Numbered from the stretch's first letter, positions 33,865 to 43,535 are shown. The stretch is DNA of 64,000 bases from Planctomycetaceae bacterium (GCA_020638975.1 JACKHN010000002.1:62001-126000), one strand, 5' to 3'. Notes: generated by a model not told the origin, from the sequence alone. Translations and numbers: made by a program.

Positions 33865-35049
33865 CTACGCCAACGTCGCCACGACTTTCCTGGCCGCGTC
33901 GTTAATATCGTCGGCCGTGATGATATCGACATCGCTCTCGGCGATAATCTTCTTGCCTTCTTCGACTTCCGTTCCTTCCAAGCGAACCACCAGCGGCACA
34001 TTAAAGCCGACAGTCTTATAGGCTTGGACTAACGCTTCGGCGATCGTCGTGCAACGCATGATGCCACCGAAGATATTCACCAGCACGGCTTTGACATGCG
34101 GATCGGATAGGATGATTCGGAACGCTTCCGTTACTTGTGCGGCGTTAGCACCACCGCCAACGTCTAAGAAGTTCGCGGGCTGTCCGCCATTAAGCTTGAT
34201 GATGTCCATCGTGCTCATCGCCAGACCGGCGCCATTGACGAGACACCCGATGTTGCCTTCGAGCTTGATATAGCTCAATCCAGCTTCGGCCGCCCGCACT
34301 TCCAAGGGCTCCTCTTCCGTGAGGTCGCGGAATTCGACGATATCTTTGTGACGGAAGAGTGCGTTGCTATCGAAGCTCATCTTCGCGTCGAGCGCGACGA
34401 GTTCGCCTTCGGCGGTTACAACCAATGGATTGATCTCCGCCATGCTGCAATCGTATTTGACATAGACATCGCAAAGTGCTCGCATGAACTTGTCGGCACT
34501 ACGAACGCTCTTGCCTTTGATGCCAAGCTTCGCACAGAGTTTACGGACCTGATAACTTTGCAGACCGAAGTGTGGATCGAAATGCTCTTTGAAGATCCGT
34601 TCGGGAGTCTCTTCGGCGACTTTCTCGATCTCGACGCCGCCTTCGGTCGAGACCATTAGCACAGGCATCGCGGCTGCGCGATCCAACACGATCCCGAGAT
34701 ATAACTCGCGCGCGATGTTACAGCCAGCCTCGACAAACACTTTGTTGACGGTCTTGCCTTCCGGCCCCGTTTGGATTGTCACGAGAGTCTTGCCGAGCAA
34801 ACCTTCGGCAACTTTGCGGGCTTCATCGGCGCTCTTCACAAGCTGCACGCCATGCTGCGCGGGATTCTCCTTCGTGGTGCCTTTGCCGCGTCCGCCAGCG
34901 TGAATCTGTGCTTTCACGACCGCGATTTTTCCGCCCAGCGTTTCGTACGCTTTTGCGGCCTCGTCTGGCGTCGTGGCAACGTGCCCGTCGAGAACGGCAA
35001 CCCCTGCACTACGCAGGACTTGCTTAGCCTGATACTCGTGAATCTTCAT
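33865..35049 (-). CDS. sucC: Succinyl-CoA ligase, beta subunit
   Basis: A 394-residue beta subunit with the ATP-grasp fold. The start M-K-I-H-E-Y-Q-A-K is typical. Q-I-H-A-G-G-R-G-K-G matches the ATP-binding loop, E-I-N-P-L-V-V is conserved, and the C-terminal flavodoxin-like domain carries V-N-I-F-G-G-I-M-R-C-T. Nucleotide choice (ATP or GTP) cannot be assigned. First gene of the sucC-sucD pair. Confidence 0.97.
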   Translation of the reverse strand: MKIHEYQAKQVLRSAGVAVLDGHVATTPDEAAKAYETLGGKIAVVKAQIHAGGRGKGTTKENPAQHGVQLVKSADEARKVAEGLLGKTLVTIQTGPEGKTVNKVFVEAGCNIARELYLGIVLDRAAAMPVLMVSTEGGVEIEKVAEETPERIFKEHFDPHFGLQSYQVRKLCAKLGIKGKSVRSADKFMRALCDVYVKYDCSMAEINPLVVTAEGELVALDAKMSFDSNALFRHKDIVEFRDLTEEEPLEVRAAEAGLSYIKLEGNIGCLVNGAGLAMSTMDIIKLNGGQPANFLDVGGGANAAQVTEAFRIILSDPHVKAVLVNIFGGIMRCTTIAEALVQAYKTVGFNVPLVVRLEGTEVEEGKKIIAESDVDIITADDINDAARKVVATLA

Positions 35050-35303
35050 CGCAACATTTCCGGTCCGTGCGTAGTAGAAGTTGTAAGTCGCGGATTATAG
35101 GTGTGATCGACGACAACGACAAGAAGCCGTTAAATCGATCGAAGCTCACGGAGTTTACTCCGTTACGTGGGTGTGTTAGACAACAGCGAGTTCTTTGATA
35201 ACAACTTCTCGGATTGGGCGGAGCGTGCTGTTCTAGCCCAATGCCAATCGGGTTTGCGTGCGATACCGCTCGCGAGTCCAGTTCCGGCGAAATCCAATCC
35301 ACC

Positions 35304-37583
35304 ATGTTCTCCATTTCTCGTCGACTGACCGATATTCTGATCGCATATCGCTGGCCGTTGCTGGCGTTGGCCGTAGTCGCCGCCGCCTGTGCGTACTTGC
35401 CCGCGAGCCGTATGCAGTTCGATCGCTCGATCGAGAACATGTTTTCGCCGGATGATCCTTTGCTGCCGCCGTATCATCTGCTCCAAGATACTTTTGGTGG
35501 CAACGAAGTCGTGATGGCGGTCTATGTCGATCCCGAATTGCTGAATCCCGATGGGAGCGGCATCAAGCGACTCATTTCAATTGCCGGGAAGTGCCGTGCC
35601 GTACCAGGCGTCGACGACGTGCTAAGTCTCGATCGGCCCATCGGCGAGACCGTCGTGGATGGCAACAACCCCTTGGCGTTGCCGACACAACATCTCTTCG
35701 AGAACTACACGCACAGTGCCGACGGTCGAACCGTCGCTGCCGCCTGTCTCTTGAATCCAGAGTCGGAATCGCCTGTCTCACGTCGTGAGACAATCGACCA
35801 GCTGCAAGCAATCATTCGAAACTTGCCCGACGGTTTGCCGCCTGGATGGTTAGCTGGCGAACCGGTGATGGTCTCGGACGGTTTGCGTTATGTCGAGGAA
35901 GACGGTCAACGACTTGGAACGTGGTCGACGATTTTGCTTTCGGCCGTCATCCTGCTCTGCTTCCGTAGTCTTCGCTGGGTATTGATTCCACTGCTGGTTG
36001 TTCAGTTGACATTACTGCTGACCAAAGCGACGCTCGTCGTCTCCGGATTTCGACTTAGTCTCGTGAGTTCGATGTTGGCGGCGATTGTTACCGTGGTTGG
36101 TATCGCGACCGTCGTCCATCTGATCGTGCGCTTTCGCGAAGGGCGACTCGCCGGTCTCACGCCGCACGAGGCACTGGCTCGTGCCGGCACCATGTTGGCC
36201 GCACCTATCTTTTGGGCGATTGCCACCGACACGATTGGCTTTGGAGCGCTGCTCGCGGCCGATGTCGGTCCGATTCAAGACTTCGGGCGGATGATGGCGA
36301 TTGGCTCGTTGCTCGTGTTGGTGAGTGTTGCCTTGGTTGTCCCCGCGCTGGCGCTTGCTGGTCGGTACGACACCATCCCAAAACATGCCTGGGGGGAGAG
36401 TCGCCTTTCTGCTGGACTGACGAAGCTACCGGAACGCGCCGCCCGGCACCCGGTCCTTATCGCTATCGTCATACTTCTCACTGCAGGCTTCGGAATTTCG
36501 GGCGTACTCCGACTGAAAGTCGAAACGGACTTTACGAAGAACTTTCGTCACGGCAGCCCAATTGTCAGCGCCTATGAATTCGTCGAAGAGAATCTCGGCG
36601 GAGCTGGTGTTCTCGATGTGCTGCTTCCTGCGCCGGAACAACTCGACTGGAGCTACCTGCAACAGACGCAACGTCTGGAAGAGCGACTCCGAACCGAAGT
36701 ACTCGTGTTGGACGAAAGTGGCCAGTCGGTTCCTGGCCTGACTAAAGTCATCAGCCTGAGCGACGCTGTGATCGCCAGTTCGGTGGTGGATCTGGACAAA
36801 GTCCGCATGCGGGCAATTAGAGGAAGCTTGGTGCGGGCGTCGCTTGCGGGAATGCAGAGTCGGATCCCGGCATTTTATTCAGCTCTTTACGGCCAGGAGC
36901 CTGGAACCGAGCGGCACTACTTTCGAATTATGTTGCGCGCCCGCGAACGGCAGGATGCTGAGCAGAAACAACGTATCATCGACCAGGTCACGCGGATTAC
37001 GCTTGAAGCATTTCCGCAAACGGAATCGTTGCCCGACGCGCAAGTGACGGGTTTCTATGTGCTATTGACCAACTTGATCGAGAGCATGATCCGCGATCAA
37101 TGGGTCACGTTCGGCGTCGCCGCAGGCGGGATCTTCTTGATGATGACGCTCGCATTTCGAAATCCGATCTATGCAGTGATCGCAATGGTTCCCAACGCGT
37201 TGCCGATTCTGCTCGTGCTCGGTGTGATGGGTTGGCTGGAGTTGCGAATGAACATGGGAGCCGCCATGATCGCTGCCGTCTCGATGGGGCTGTCGGTCGA
37301 TAGTTCCATCCACTACATCACGTCGTTTCGGCAAGCCCGCCGCGACGGTAAGAGCGTTGTCGCCGCCCTCGCTGACGTGCAGCAAACGGTTGGCCTAGCG
37401 GTCGTCTTCTCGACATTGGCGTTGATAGCCGGCTTCTCGATCCTCTGTACCAGCGAGTTCGTTCCGACGATCTATTTCGGCGTTCTTGTTAGCCTCTCGA
37501 TGCTGGGAGGACTTGTCGGCAATCTCGTGTTACTGCCATTGATGTTGCGAGCGATCTTTCGGCAACGCCAGGCAAGTAGCTGA
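35304..37583 (+). CDS. RND superfamily (MMPL-type) transporter
   Basis: A 759-residue integral membrane protein with the two-fold RND layout. A membrane helix near the N terminus is followed by a large periplasmic loop, five hydrophobic segments (about residues 225-360), another periplasmic loop and a second helix cluster (about 595-755). Segments such as G-I-A-T-V-V-H-L-I-V-R-F and G-L-S-V-D-S-S-I-H-Y-I-T-S-F are typical of MMPL proteins that export lipids or hydrophobic compounds. The ATG at 35304 is preferred because the first helix follows directly. No membrane-fusion or outer-membrane partner is adjacent. The substrate is unknown. Confidence 0.85.
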   Translation: MFSISRRLTDILIAYRWPLLALAVVAAACAYLPASRMQFDRSIENMFSPDDPLLPPYHLLQDTFGGNEVVMAVYVDPELLNPDGSGIKRLISIAGKCRAVPGVDDVLSLDRPIGETVVDGNNPLALPTQHLFENYTHSADGRTVAAACLLNPESESPVSRRETIDQLQAIIRNLPDGLPPGWLAGEPVMVSDGLRYVEEDGQRLGTWSTILLSAVILLCFRSLRWVLIPLLVVQLTLLLTKATLVVSGFRLSLVSSMLAAIVTVVGIATVVHLIVRFREGRLAGLTPHEALARAGTMLAAPIFWAIATDTIGFGALLAADVGPIQDFGRMMAIGSLLVLVSVALVVPALALAGRYDTIPKHAWGESRLSAGLTKLPERAARHPVLIAIVILLTAGFGISGVLRLKVETDFTKNFRHGSPIVSAYEFVEENLGGAGVLDVLLPAPEQLDWSYLQQTQRLEERLRTEVLVLDESGQSVPGLTKVISLSDAVIASSVVDLDKVRMRAIRGSLVRASLAGMQSRIPAFYSALYGQEPGTERHYFRIMLRARERQDAEQKQRIIDQVTRITLEAFPQTESLPDAQVTGFYVLLTNLIESMIRDQWVTFGVAAGGIFLMMTLAFRNPIYAVIAMVPNALPILLVLGVMGWLELRMNMGAAMIAAVSMGLSVDSSIHYITSFRQARRDGKSVVAALADVQQTVGLAVVFSTLALIAGFSILCTSEFVPTIYFGVLVSLSMLGGLVGNLVLLPLMLRAIFRQRQASS

Positions 37584-37590
37584 GCGCCTT

Positions 37591-39183
37591 TCAGAATCGA
37601 AGCCCGAGTACAAACTCGGTCCACTTTTCCTGAAACTCGGTCATGTCTTCTTCGCCCAGCACACGTTGCAGCGTTTTGTAGCCGGTGGGATCCTCTTTTG
37701 CGGAAGCCCGAAACTCATGATAGTACTTTTCAAGGAGCCCTTCGCTCTGCAAGTAATACAAAAGATAGCGAGATTGAGCGTAGTTCGTGCCCGGGTCGGC
37801 GTCGTAAAACGCACGAGTTGACGTGCCGCACAACTCTTCAAACGTCGGCATCTCGTAGTCTTCGTGTTTGATCGCTTCCTGCAAGCCACGCAATCTCCAG
37901 TTCGTCAGGCCCCAGATGCGACCGTTGTTGGTATTGCACTGTTCGTACAGTGAACCAAGTCCCTCGTTGAACCACGACGGGCAATCCGGAAAGTTCGCGG
38001 CAATGAACGGATGCACGATCTCATGGACCAGCGTGCCGCCGCCCGTGTCGATATTCATCACCAAGGCTTTATCCCACGGCGAATAGTAGCCGTACGGCGT
38101 ATGCGGTCGTCTTCCAAAGATGTCGTAAGTGTTTTGTTGATAACTTTGCTTGTCCTTAAACAGCCAGATATTGATCACGTGATCAGGATTCTGGCTGAAG
38201 TACTGCCGCTTCAGTCGCTCGACCGCCCAGCGGATTGTGCCTTGTGACCATTGGCGAACCATGGCCGGCGAGTCGTCGCCGATGACCAGGAATGGTTTTT
38301 CCAAGACGATGTGGAAGTCACTGACGATTCGCGGTGTCAGCTTCTTCGGTTCGTACTCTACCTCGGCCTCCTTCGCCGCCTCGACTTTGGCGAGTTCTTC
38401 GGCGATCTCGGCGTCTCGTTCGGCTTTGAGTTTCGTCTGCCGTTCTTTCAGTTCGGCGAGTTCGCGTTTGACTCGCATTACTTGCTGAGCGTAGTCGGCG
38501 CTGGTCAATTCCGTGGCTGCAGTGCCTTCGACGAGTCGGCCTGGGGAGAGGCGGAATCGTACGAGGGTCCAGCGACGCGTTTCATATTTGAGCGGCCAGA
38601 GTTCGAACAGCGTGTCCCGCTTCATGCGTCGATACGCGGCAGCCCGGACAGCCGGCTCGTGATAGATCACCTCGTCGGTGGCTGCGTCGTAGCCTACGAT
38701 CAAACGAAAGTGTTCCGTTGTGTTTGGATGGTCGTCGTAGTGCATGCAAAGGATCGAAGGAATGCCGTTGGCTAAATCGGCATGCATGTTGCGAAAGTGA
38801 GCCTCCAGATACCGCAGCGAGTCAGTGGCCGAGATCGAGTACCAAACGTCTCCTATGTCGAAGCCCACGCGGCGCAGCGCAGTTGCCAATTCGCGTGTGA
38901 AACAACCTCGGCCTTCCATCGGGTCCAACCCGGACTGGTCAAAGACAAAGTCTTGATCCATGGATCGGCCAAGTTTCTTCAAATACATCTCAGCACACGC
39001 TTCCCCGCAGAAATCAGTTTTCTGATAAACGTGGGGAATATCCTTGATCAGTACGCTCTGGTAGTCGGTTTCGACCGCTTGGCCGATTTCCACTAAAAAA
39101 ATCGCGGCGCACGCTAGCGTCCCCGTCACGGCCAAATGCAGCAGAGATGTGGCTGCTTGCGAATGCTTGCGTGCGCTGATCAT
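37591..39183 (-). CDS. Secreted fusion of a C39-like cysteine peptidase and a gluzincin metallopeptidase-like domain
   Basis: A 530-residue protein with an N-terminal signal or anchor (about 10-35). A C39-like papain fold spans 40-185: Q54 and C59 (Q-K-T-D-F-C-G-E-A-C), H158 in E-H-F-R-L-I-V-G-Y-D, and Y-H-E-P. A charged coiled-coil linker (about 235-275) joins it to a second domain with H387-E-I-V-H391 and E407 in W-F-N-E-G-L-G, the gluzincin zinc pattern. Both sets of catalytic residues look intact. GGAG precedes the ATG at 39183. It is convergent with the RND gene. Targets unknown; it could process exported peptides or act on the cell surface. Confidence 0.72.
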   Translation of the reverse strand: MISARKHSQAATSLLHLAVTGTLACAAIFLVEIGQAVETDYQSVLIKDIPHVYQKTDFCGEACAEMYLKKLGRSMDQDFVFDQSGLDPMEGRGCFTRELATALRRVGFDIGDVWYSISATDSLRYLEAHFRNMHADLANGIPSILCMHYDDHPNTTEHFRLIVGYDAATDEVIYHEPAVRAAAYRRMKRDTLFELWPLKYETRRWTLVRFRLSPGRLVEGTAATELTSADYAQQVMRVKRELAELKERQTKLKAERDAEIAEELAKVEAAKEAEVEYEPKKLTPRIVSDFHIVLEKPFLVIGDDSPAMVRQWSQGTIRWAVERLKRQYFSQNPDHVINIWLFKDKQSYQQNTYDIFGRRPHTPYGYYSPWDKALVMNIDTGGGTLVHEIVHPFIAANFPDCPSWFNEGLGSLYEQCNTNNGRIWGLTNWRLRGLQEAIKHEDYEMPTFEELCGTSTRAFYDADPGTNYAQSRYLLYYLQSEGLLEKYYHEFRASAKEDPTGYKTLQRVLGEEDMTEFQEKWTEFVLGLRF

Positions 39184-39428
39184 CGTTTCGCTCCAGAGTT
39201 GAGTATGGAAATTCCTTGGATCTTCTCTGCGGCTAGCCGTCTCACCTTCGGATTAGCATCGGATGATATTGCCCCAACGGAAAGTTTGGCGTTACAACTC
39301 GCCCCTCGCAGTTAGTGTCATCTCCGACGCTAGCAACTCGACTCGTCGAGTTCTCTTGGATTCGCGAATCTCTTACGGACGATGAGATTAGTGCAAACAA
39401 GAGTCCTGATCCACACGGGAGACGAAAA

Positions 39429-40277
39429 GTGACGCAGATACACCCATCGGCGTATGTCAGCACAAAGGCTGAAATTGGCAGCAATGTTTCGATCGGCCCG
39501 TTCTCCATTGTGGAAGACAATGTTTTTATCGGTAACAACTGTCGAGTGGCGGGACATGTAGCGATCAAGTCGGGGACGGCGTTGGGCGCGGATAACGAGG
39601 TTGCCGAAGGAGCCGTGCTGGGCGGCGCGCCGCAACACACCAAGGCAGGCAAGGATCTCGGAACGCTGTTGATCGGTAACGGGAACCGTATTCGCGAGTA
39701 TGTGACGATCCATCGAGGACTCGCTCCAACAAACTGCACGAAAGTTGGAGACGGCAACATGATCATGGTGAATGCTCACATCGCACATGACTGTCATATC
39801 GGAAACAACACGGTCATCGTCAACAACGTGATGCTTGCGGGCCATATCACCGTGGGCGACGGCGCTTATTTCGGCGGGGCGGCGGGAGTCCATCAGTTCT
39901 GTCGGATTGGGCGACTCGCAATGATTGGCGGCCAATCGCACCTCAGCCAAGACGTTCCACCCTTCGTTATGGTAGACGGAATCTCCAGCCATATCGTAGG
40001 ACTTAACCTGGTCGGTTTGCGACGCGCAGGTTTCACGCGTGACGAGATCAAAGATCTAAAGGCCGCCTACCGTGTGATCTATCGTAGCGGCTTGTTGTGG
40101 AACGATACGTTAGAGGTATTGAAAAACACTTTTAAGGATGGTCCTGCATCCGAGTTCCATACGTTCTTTTCGATTGGAGATCGCGGCTTCGTCCAAGAAC
40201 GCAAGACACCGCGTGGGGCTTCGATCAAGATCGCTGATTCTCCAGATACGGAACGACCAATTCGGCGCGTCGCGTAA
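39429..40277 (+). CDS. lpxA: UDP-N-acetylglucosamine acyltransferase
   Basis: A 282-residue LpxA, which attaches the first 3-hydroxyacyl chain to UDP-GlcNAc in lipid A synthesis. It shows the left-handed beta-helix hexapeptide pattern (I-H-P-S-A-Y-V, I-G-S-N-V-S-I-G-P-F-S-I-V) and H-I-A-H-D-C-H-I-G-N. The C-terminal helical domain carries G-L-N-L-V-G-L-R-R-A-G-F. The GTG at 39429 has a GGGAG site 7 nt upstream and gives the normal N terminus, so it is preferred over an earlier ATG at 39315. It supports a lipid A-containing outer membrane. Other lpx genes are not in the window. Confidence 0.93.
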   Translation: MTQIHPSAYVSTKAEIGSNVSIGPFSIVEDNVFIGNNCRVAGHVAIKSGTALGADNEVAEGAVLGGAPQHTKAGKDLGTLLIGNGNRIREYVTIHRGLAPTNCTKVGDGNMIMVNAHIAHDCHIGNNTVIVNNVMLAGHITVGDGAYFGGAAGVHQFCRIGRLAMIGGQSHLSQDVPPFVMVDGISSHIVGLNLVGLRRAGFTRDEIKDLKAAYRVIYRSGLLWNDTLEVLKNTFKDGPASEFHTFFSIGDRGFVQERKTPRGASIKIADSPDTERPIRRVA

Positions 40278-40306
40278 ACGGCTCGAAGGCTCCGCGAGTC
40301 CGTCCG

Positions 40307-40765
40307 CTACTTTTTGCCTAACCGGCGTTGCGCGGCGAAGAACTCGGTCAGAATCGCACCACACTCAGGTGCCAACACTCCGGATACTACTTCTGCTCGG
40401 TGATTCAACCGATCGTCGCGAAGCAACTGAAATAGGGAGTCGACAGCTCCTGCCTTAGGATCGGTTGCTCCATACACAACGAAGGGTATGCGAGCTTGTA
40501 AGATCGCTCCGGCACACATCGGACAAGGTTCGAGCGTGACGTACAATCGGCATCGCTCAAGGCGCCAACTGCCCAGCGACTCGGCGGCTTGTGTGATGGC
40601 GATCATCTCAGCGTGAGCTGTCGGGTCGTGTAGTTGCTCTCGCTGATTGAAGGCGGCGGCGATCACTCGTTGGTCTTGAACGATTACCGCACCGACCGGT
40701 ACTTCGTTCTCCTCGCGAGCCGCTTGGGCTTGCTGAAGTGCCATCCGCATGTAGGTTTCGTGCAT
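40307..40765 (-). CDS. tadA: tRNA-specific adenosine deaminase
   Basis: A 152-residue zinc deaminase that converts A34 to inosine in tRNA-Arg(ACG). The catalytic H-A-E (T-A-H-A-E-M-I-A) and P-C-P-M-C-A-G-A-I motifs supply the zinc ligands and the general-acid Glu. The length is typical. It lies 12 nt downstream of the DUF1080 protein gene on the same strand, but no functional link is evident. A generic cytidine-deaminase-like role is less likely given the full TadA pattern. Confidence 0.93.
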   Translation of the reverse strand: MHETYMRMALQQAQAAREENEVPVGAVIVQDQRVIAAAFNQREQLHDPTAHAEMIAITQAAESLGSWRLERCRLYVTLEPCPMCAGAILQARIPFVVYGATDPKAGAVDSLFQLLRDDRLNHRAEVVSGVLAPECGAILTEFFAAQRRLGKK

Positions 40766-40777
40766 GCGAGTACTCCG

Positions 40778-41425
40778 CTATTCAGCCAGTTCGCGTATCT
40801 GCAGCTTACGCAACGCGGAACGCGTCTCGTAAGCGGAGATGCCAAAAGGTTTCGACAAGTTTACTTCGCTGCGTGTCGTGATCTTTCGACCCTTGATGTC
40901 CTGATCGACCCAAACCTTGTCGTCAATCCAGGCTTCGATACGTTCTGGAGTCACTCGCAGGCGGATTTTGTACCATTGTTCGGCTTCGAACTTCTTGTAC
41001 TGAGTGGTTTCGTTTTCTGACGCATCGTGGCCGTCGATGCTCGAGAGCCCAACCACTGCTCCACCCCAGCCGCCCAGGATCAAGCTGCAATGTGATTCGG
41101 CGACAGGAAACGTCATCCCGCAGAAGAAGTCCGTGCCGTCCAAGCGTCTGGCTTCCAGTGTGATCTCATAATTCGTCTTCGGGAAGGTTCCATCGTAGGT
41201 GATCCCGGTCAGCGAAGAACCATATTCGAGGATGATGCTGCCATCCTCGACCGTCACCTCGCCTTCGCCGCCAAAGTTCGTAATCTTCCAGCCGTCCAGT
41301 GTCTTGCCATCGAACAAGGGTTTCCAACTAGGTTCATCCCCCGTCGCGACTCCGCTGGCAACCACAAGTAAAACCGCCCAACAAGCCGCGAAACCGGAAC
41401 GAAGGGAGAACCATGCAAGATTCAT
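40778..41425 (-). CDS. DUF1080 (3-keto-disaccharide hydrolase-like) secreted protein
   Basis: A 215-residue protein with a signal peptide (about 1-28, ending V-A-T-G) followed by a DUF1080 LamG-like beta-sandwich. Family traits are W-K-P-L-F-D-G-K-T-L-D-G-W-K-I-T-N-F-G-G-E-G and the later N-Y-E-I-T-L-E-A-R-R-L and Q-W-Y-K-I-R-L-R-V. DUF1080 domains are abundant in planctomycetes and linked to 3-keto-glycoside hydrolysis in some members. The tadA start follows 12 nt after its stop. The exact substrate is unknown. Confidence 0.86.
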   Translation of the reverse strand: MNLAWFSLRSGFAACWAVLLVVASGVATGDEPSWKPLFDGKTLDGWKITNFGGEGEVTVEDGSIILEYGSSLTGITYDGTFPKTNYEITLEARRLDGTDFFCGMTFPVAESHCSLILGGWGGAVVGLSSIDGHDASENETTQYKKFEAEQWYKIRLRVTPERIEAWIDDKVWVDQDIKGRKITTRSEVNLSKPFGISAYETRSALRKLQIRELAE

Positions 41426-41595
41426 AGTGAAAAACTCCGAAAAAAGGCGTAAGACCGATCTATCGACTAGTCTGGTACGTATGGCAAGGTGGGCCGATCA
41501 AGGTTGGTAGCACCCTGCGTTTACGGTAATCTGTGTCGAGCCGTGCGTAAATGTGGCCTGGGGTCGTTACCCGCAATCTAGCCGAGTTTTAAGTG

Positions 41596-42018
41596 ATGAA
41601 GATAAAGTTACTTCGGACCGTTTCGCTGGGAACGCTCGGAGTCTATTGGCTTGGCATTTTTATTGGCACCCACATTCCCATGGGCGTACGTGGTTTGGGG
41701 CGAATCAATGACAAAGTACTACATTTTGGCGCCTATGCCGGATTGGCATTCCTGCTAGCCGCAGCCCTGTCGACGCTTCGAGTTCGCCACGGGACGCTGT
41801 TGTTGCCCTTGGTTGTCGCGGCTGTCTACGGATGCGTGGACGAGTTATCGCAAATGGCGGTGCCGGGTCGACAGGCTGAAGTCGCAGACTGGGCAGCCGA
41901 CGTGTTCGGTGCGGGAGTTGGCGTGTTTGCCTTTGCGCTGCTGGCGATCGCGTTGGCGAAGTTCTTTTCGTCGACCTGCAAAGTTCCGCGGGAAACAGTC
42001 CCAGAATCGGTAGGTTGA
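41596..42018 (+). CDS. VanZ-like membrane protein
   Basis: A 140-residue protein with four probable membrane helices. The VanZ-family features are the early K-V-L-H-F-G-A-Y-A-G-L-A and the central D-E-L-S-Q-M-A-V-P-G-R-Q-A-E-V-A-D-W-A-A-D segment. An in-frame GTG one codon upstream is an alternative start; no strong ribosome-binding site is seen. It precedes ispD by 56 nt on the same strand. Functions of VanZ proteins outside glycopeptide resistance are unknown. Confidence 0.8.
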   Translation: MKIKLLRTVSLGTLGVYWLGIFIGTHIPMGVRGLGRINDKVLHFGAYAGLAFLLAAALSTLRVRHGTLLLPLVVAAVYGCVDELSQMAVPGRQAEVADWAADVFGAGVGVFAFALLAIALAKFFSSTCKVPRETVPESVG

Positions 42019-42074
42019 CGCTGTCAGCAGATTGGCCAAGATTGTGCTTTACCAATTGAACAAGGACGGTTTCC

Positions 42075-42815
42075 GTGGCGACTTTCGCAGTTATCCTACC
42101 GGCAGCCGGTAAAAGCAGCCGGTTTCACGACAAGCACTATAAGAAGCCCTTTATTGCTTTGGGCGAGCGGGCGGTATGGCTTCATGCTGCCGACAAGTTC
42201 TTGAATCGTGATGACGTCAAACAAGTCATACTCATCATTTCGCCCGAGGATCGCGAGGACTTCCATATGAGGTTCGGCGCGAACGTTGCGATCATGGGGA
42301 TCGATGTTGTGGAAGGCGGCGCTGAGCGATCTGATTCCGTACGAAACGCCCTGGCGCGTGTTCACGATGAAATTGACTTTGTCGCGGTGCATGACGCGGC
42401 GCGGCCATGCATCGCCAGCGAATGGATTGATGCCGTTTTCGATGCTGCCAAGGAAACAGGGGCCGCGATACTTGGCGTTCCCGTTTCGAGCACTCTAAAG
42501 CGGGTCGCTGCGAACAACACGATCGAAGCAACCGTCCCAAGAGCGAACGTCTGGGAGGCTCAAACTCCCCAAGTATTCCGACGCGACTGGCTGGTCGAGG
42601 CTTACGCCAAGGCCGACAAGACGCCCGCTACCGACGATGCCGAACTGATCCAACGACTTGGACACGCCGTGAAAGTTGTCCCTGGATCGCCAATTAACCT
42701 GAAAATCACCACAAAAGACGACCTGCGTCTTGCCGCTCAGGCCTTGAAAGCATTGCCGAAGCCCAAACTCGAAGGCCCAACTCATCCGTTTGCAGGCGAT
42801 GATATGTGGCGGTAG
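42075..42815 (+). CDS. ispD: 2-C-methyl-D-erythritol 4-phosphate cytidylyltransferase
   Basis: A 246-residue IspD that couples CTP to MEP in the non-mevalonate isoprenoid pathway. The nucleotide-binding start is I-L-P-A-A-G-K-S-S-R-F. V-H-D-A-A-R-P and the later T-D-D-A-E-L and V-P-G-S-P-I-N-L-K-I-T-T-K-D-D motifs are diagnostic. AAGGA lies about 9 nt before the GTG at 42075. No other MEP-pathway gene is adjacent. Confidence 0.93.
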   Translation: MATFAVILPAAGKSSRFHDKHYKKPFIALGERAVWLHAADKFLNRDDVKQVILIISPEDREDFHMRFGANVAIMGIDVVEGGAERSDSVRNALARVHDEIDFVAVHDAARPCIASEWIDAVFDAAKETGAAILGVPVSSTLKRVAANNTIEATVPRANVWEAQTPQVFRRDWLVEAYAKADKTPATDDAELIQRLGHAVKVVPGSPINLKITTKDDLRLAAQALKALPKPKLEGPTHPFAGDDMWR

Positions 42816-42939
42816 TTAGCCCTCGGCAGCAGCTGATCTGGGCGAAATAGGGATTTGTGATTATTCTAAGCTTCAATACCATGTATTCACTTGGAATTTG
42901 CGAGCCTGTAGATCTGTTAGAACCTGGAAAGGTGCGAAA

Positions 42940-43455
42940 GTGTCTGTAGAAAGCGGTTTGGGTCGAGGTGCCTACATTGTCTTAACTCGAGAGGATGCCA
43001 AAGAGTTGTTTTCGCAAGAGGGTGATGCGGCGGTTCGAACCGTGGCGGAACGATTACGAAACTCTAAGAAACACATCGAGCTAGACCTTGTACTTGAATG
43101 TGGTACCAGTTGGGATCCCATTCACCGAGCCCTCACTGACGGTACGCTGAACCAGGATGTCGAAGATTTCCCACTGGACCATTGCGTACTGGGTGGGAAA
43201 CGCTTACACGAGGGCAAGGATTTCGAAGCGATCCTTATTCGTCCCGATATTGTCCCGCATGTGGCGGCGGGAATGCACGACTTGAAACGCGCTGAATTTA
43301 CGGAACGATATATGGCACTCGATCCCGCGGCCTACGGCAAGCAGCCGACCGAGGCAGAAGGTGATGAGACTTGGGCGATGCTCAAGTTGATCCGCCAACT
43401 CTTCGAGGACGCCGGGAACGAACACGCAGCCGTTCTGTTCACGGTCGCACGCTAG
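42940..43455 (+). CDS. DUF1877-like protein
   Basis: A 171-residue cytoplasmic protein resembling the DUF1877 (YfbM-like) family. It has an E-L-D-L-V-L-E-C-G-T-S-W-D-P-I-H-R-A-L-T-D-G-T-L segment and a conserved L-D-H-C-V-L-G-G-K-R-L. The GTG at 42940 was chosen because GGAAAGGTG lies about 7 nt upstream; a longer frame from 42898 lacks one. It lies between ispD and tyrS on the same strand. Function unknown. Confidence 0.68.
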   Translation: MSVESGLGRGAYIVLTREDAKELFSQEGDAAVRTVAERLRNSKKHIELDLVLECGTSWDPIHRALTDGTLNQDVEDFPLDHCVLGGKRLHEGKDFEAILIRPDIVPHVAAGMHDLKRAEFTERYMALDPAAYGKQPTEAEGDETWAMLKLIRQLFEDAGNEHAAVLFTVAR

Positions 43456-43507
43456 TTCGTACGACTGGCGGTTCGTGCTCCCCAACGTATTCGAGCCAGG
43501 TGTTGAG

Positions 43508-43535
43508 AGCGGTCAGCGGTCAGCGATCAGCGATC
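43508..43535. repeat. Tandem 7-bp repeat
   Basis: Four units of period 7, AGCGGTC twice then AGCGATC twice, followed by a partial fifth unit (AGCGT). It lies in the 144-nt gap between the DUF1877-like gene and tyrS, about 65 nt before the tyrS start. Confidence 0.85.

Noticed and set aside
43508..43535. CRISPR or operator array before tyrS
   Set aside because: Units are 7 bp, too short for CRISPR repeats, and there are no spacers.
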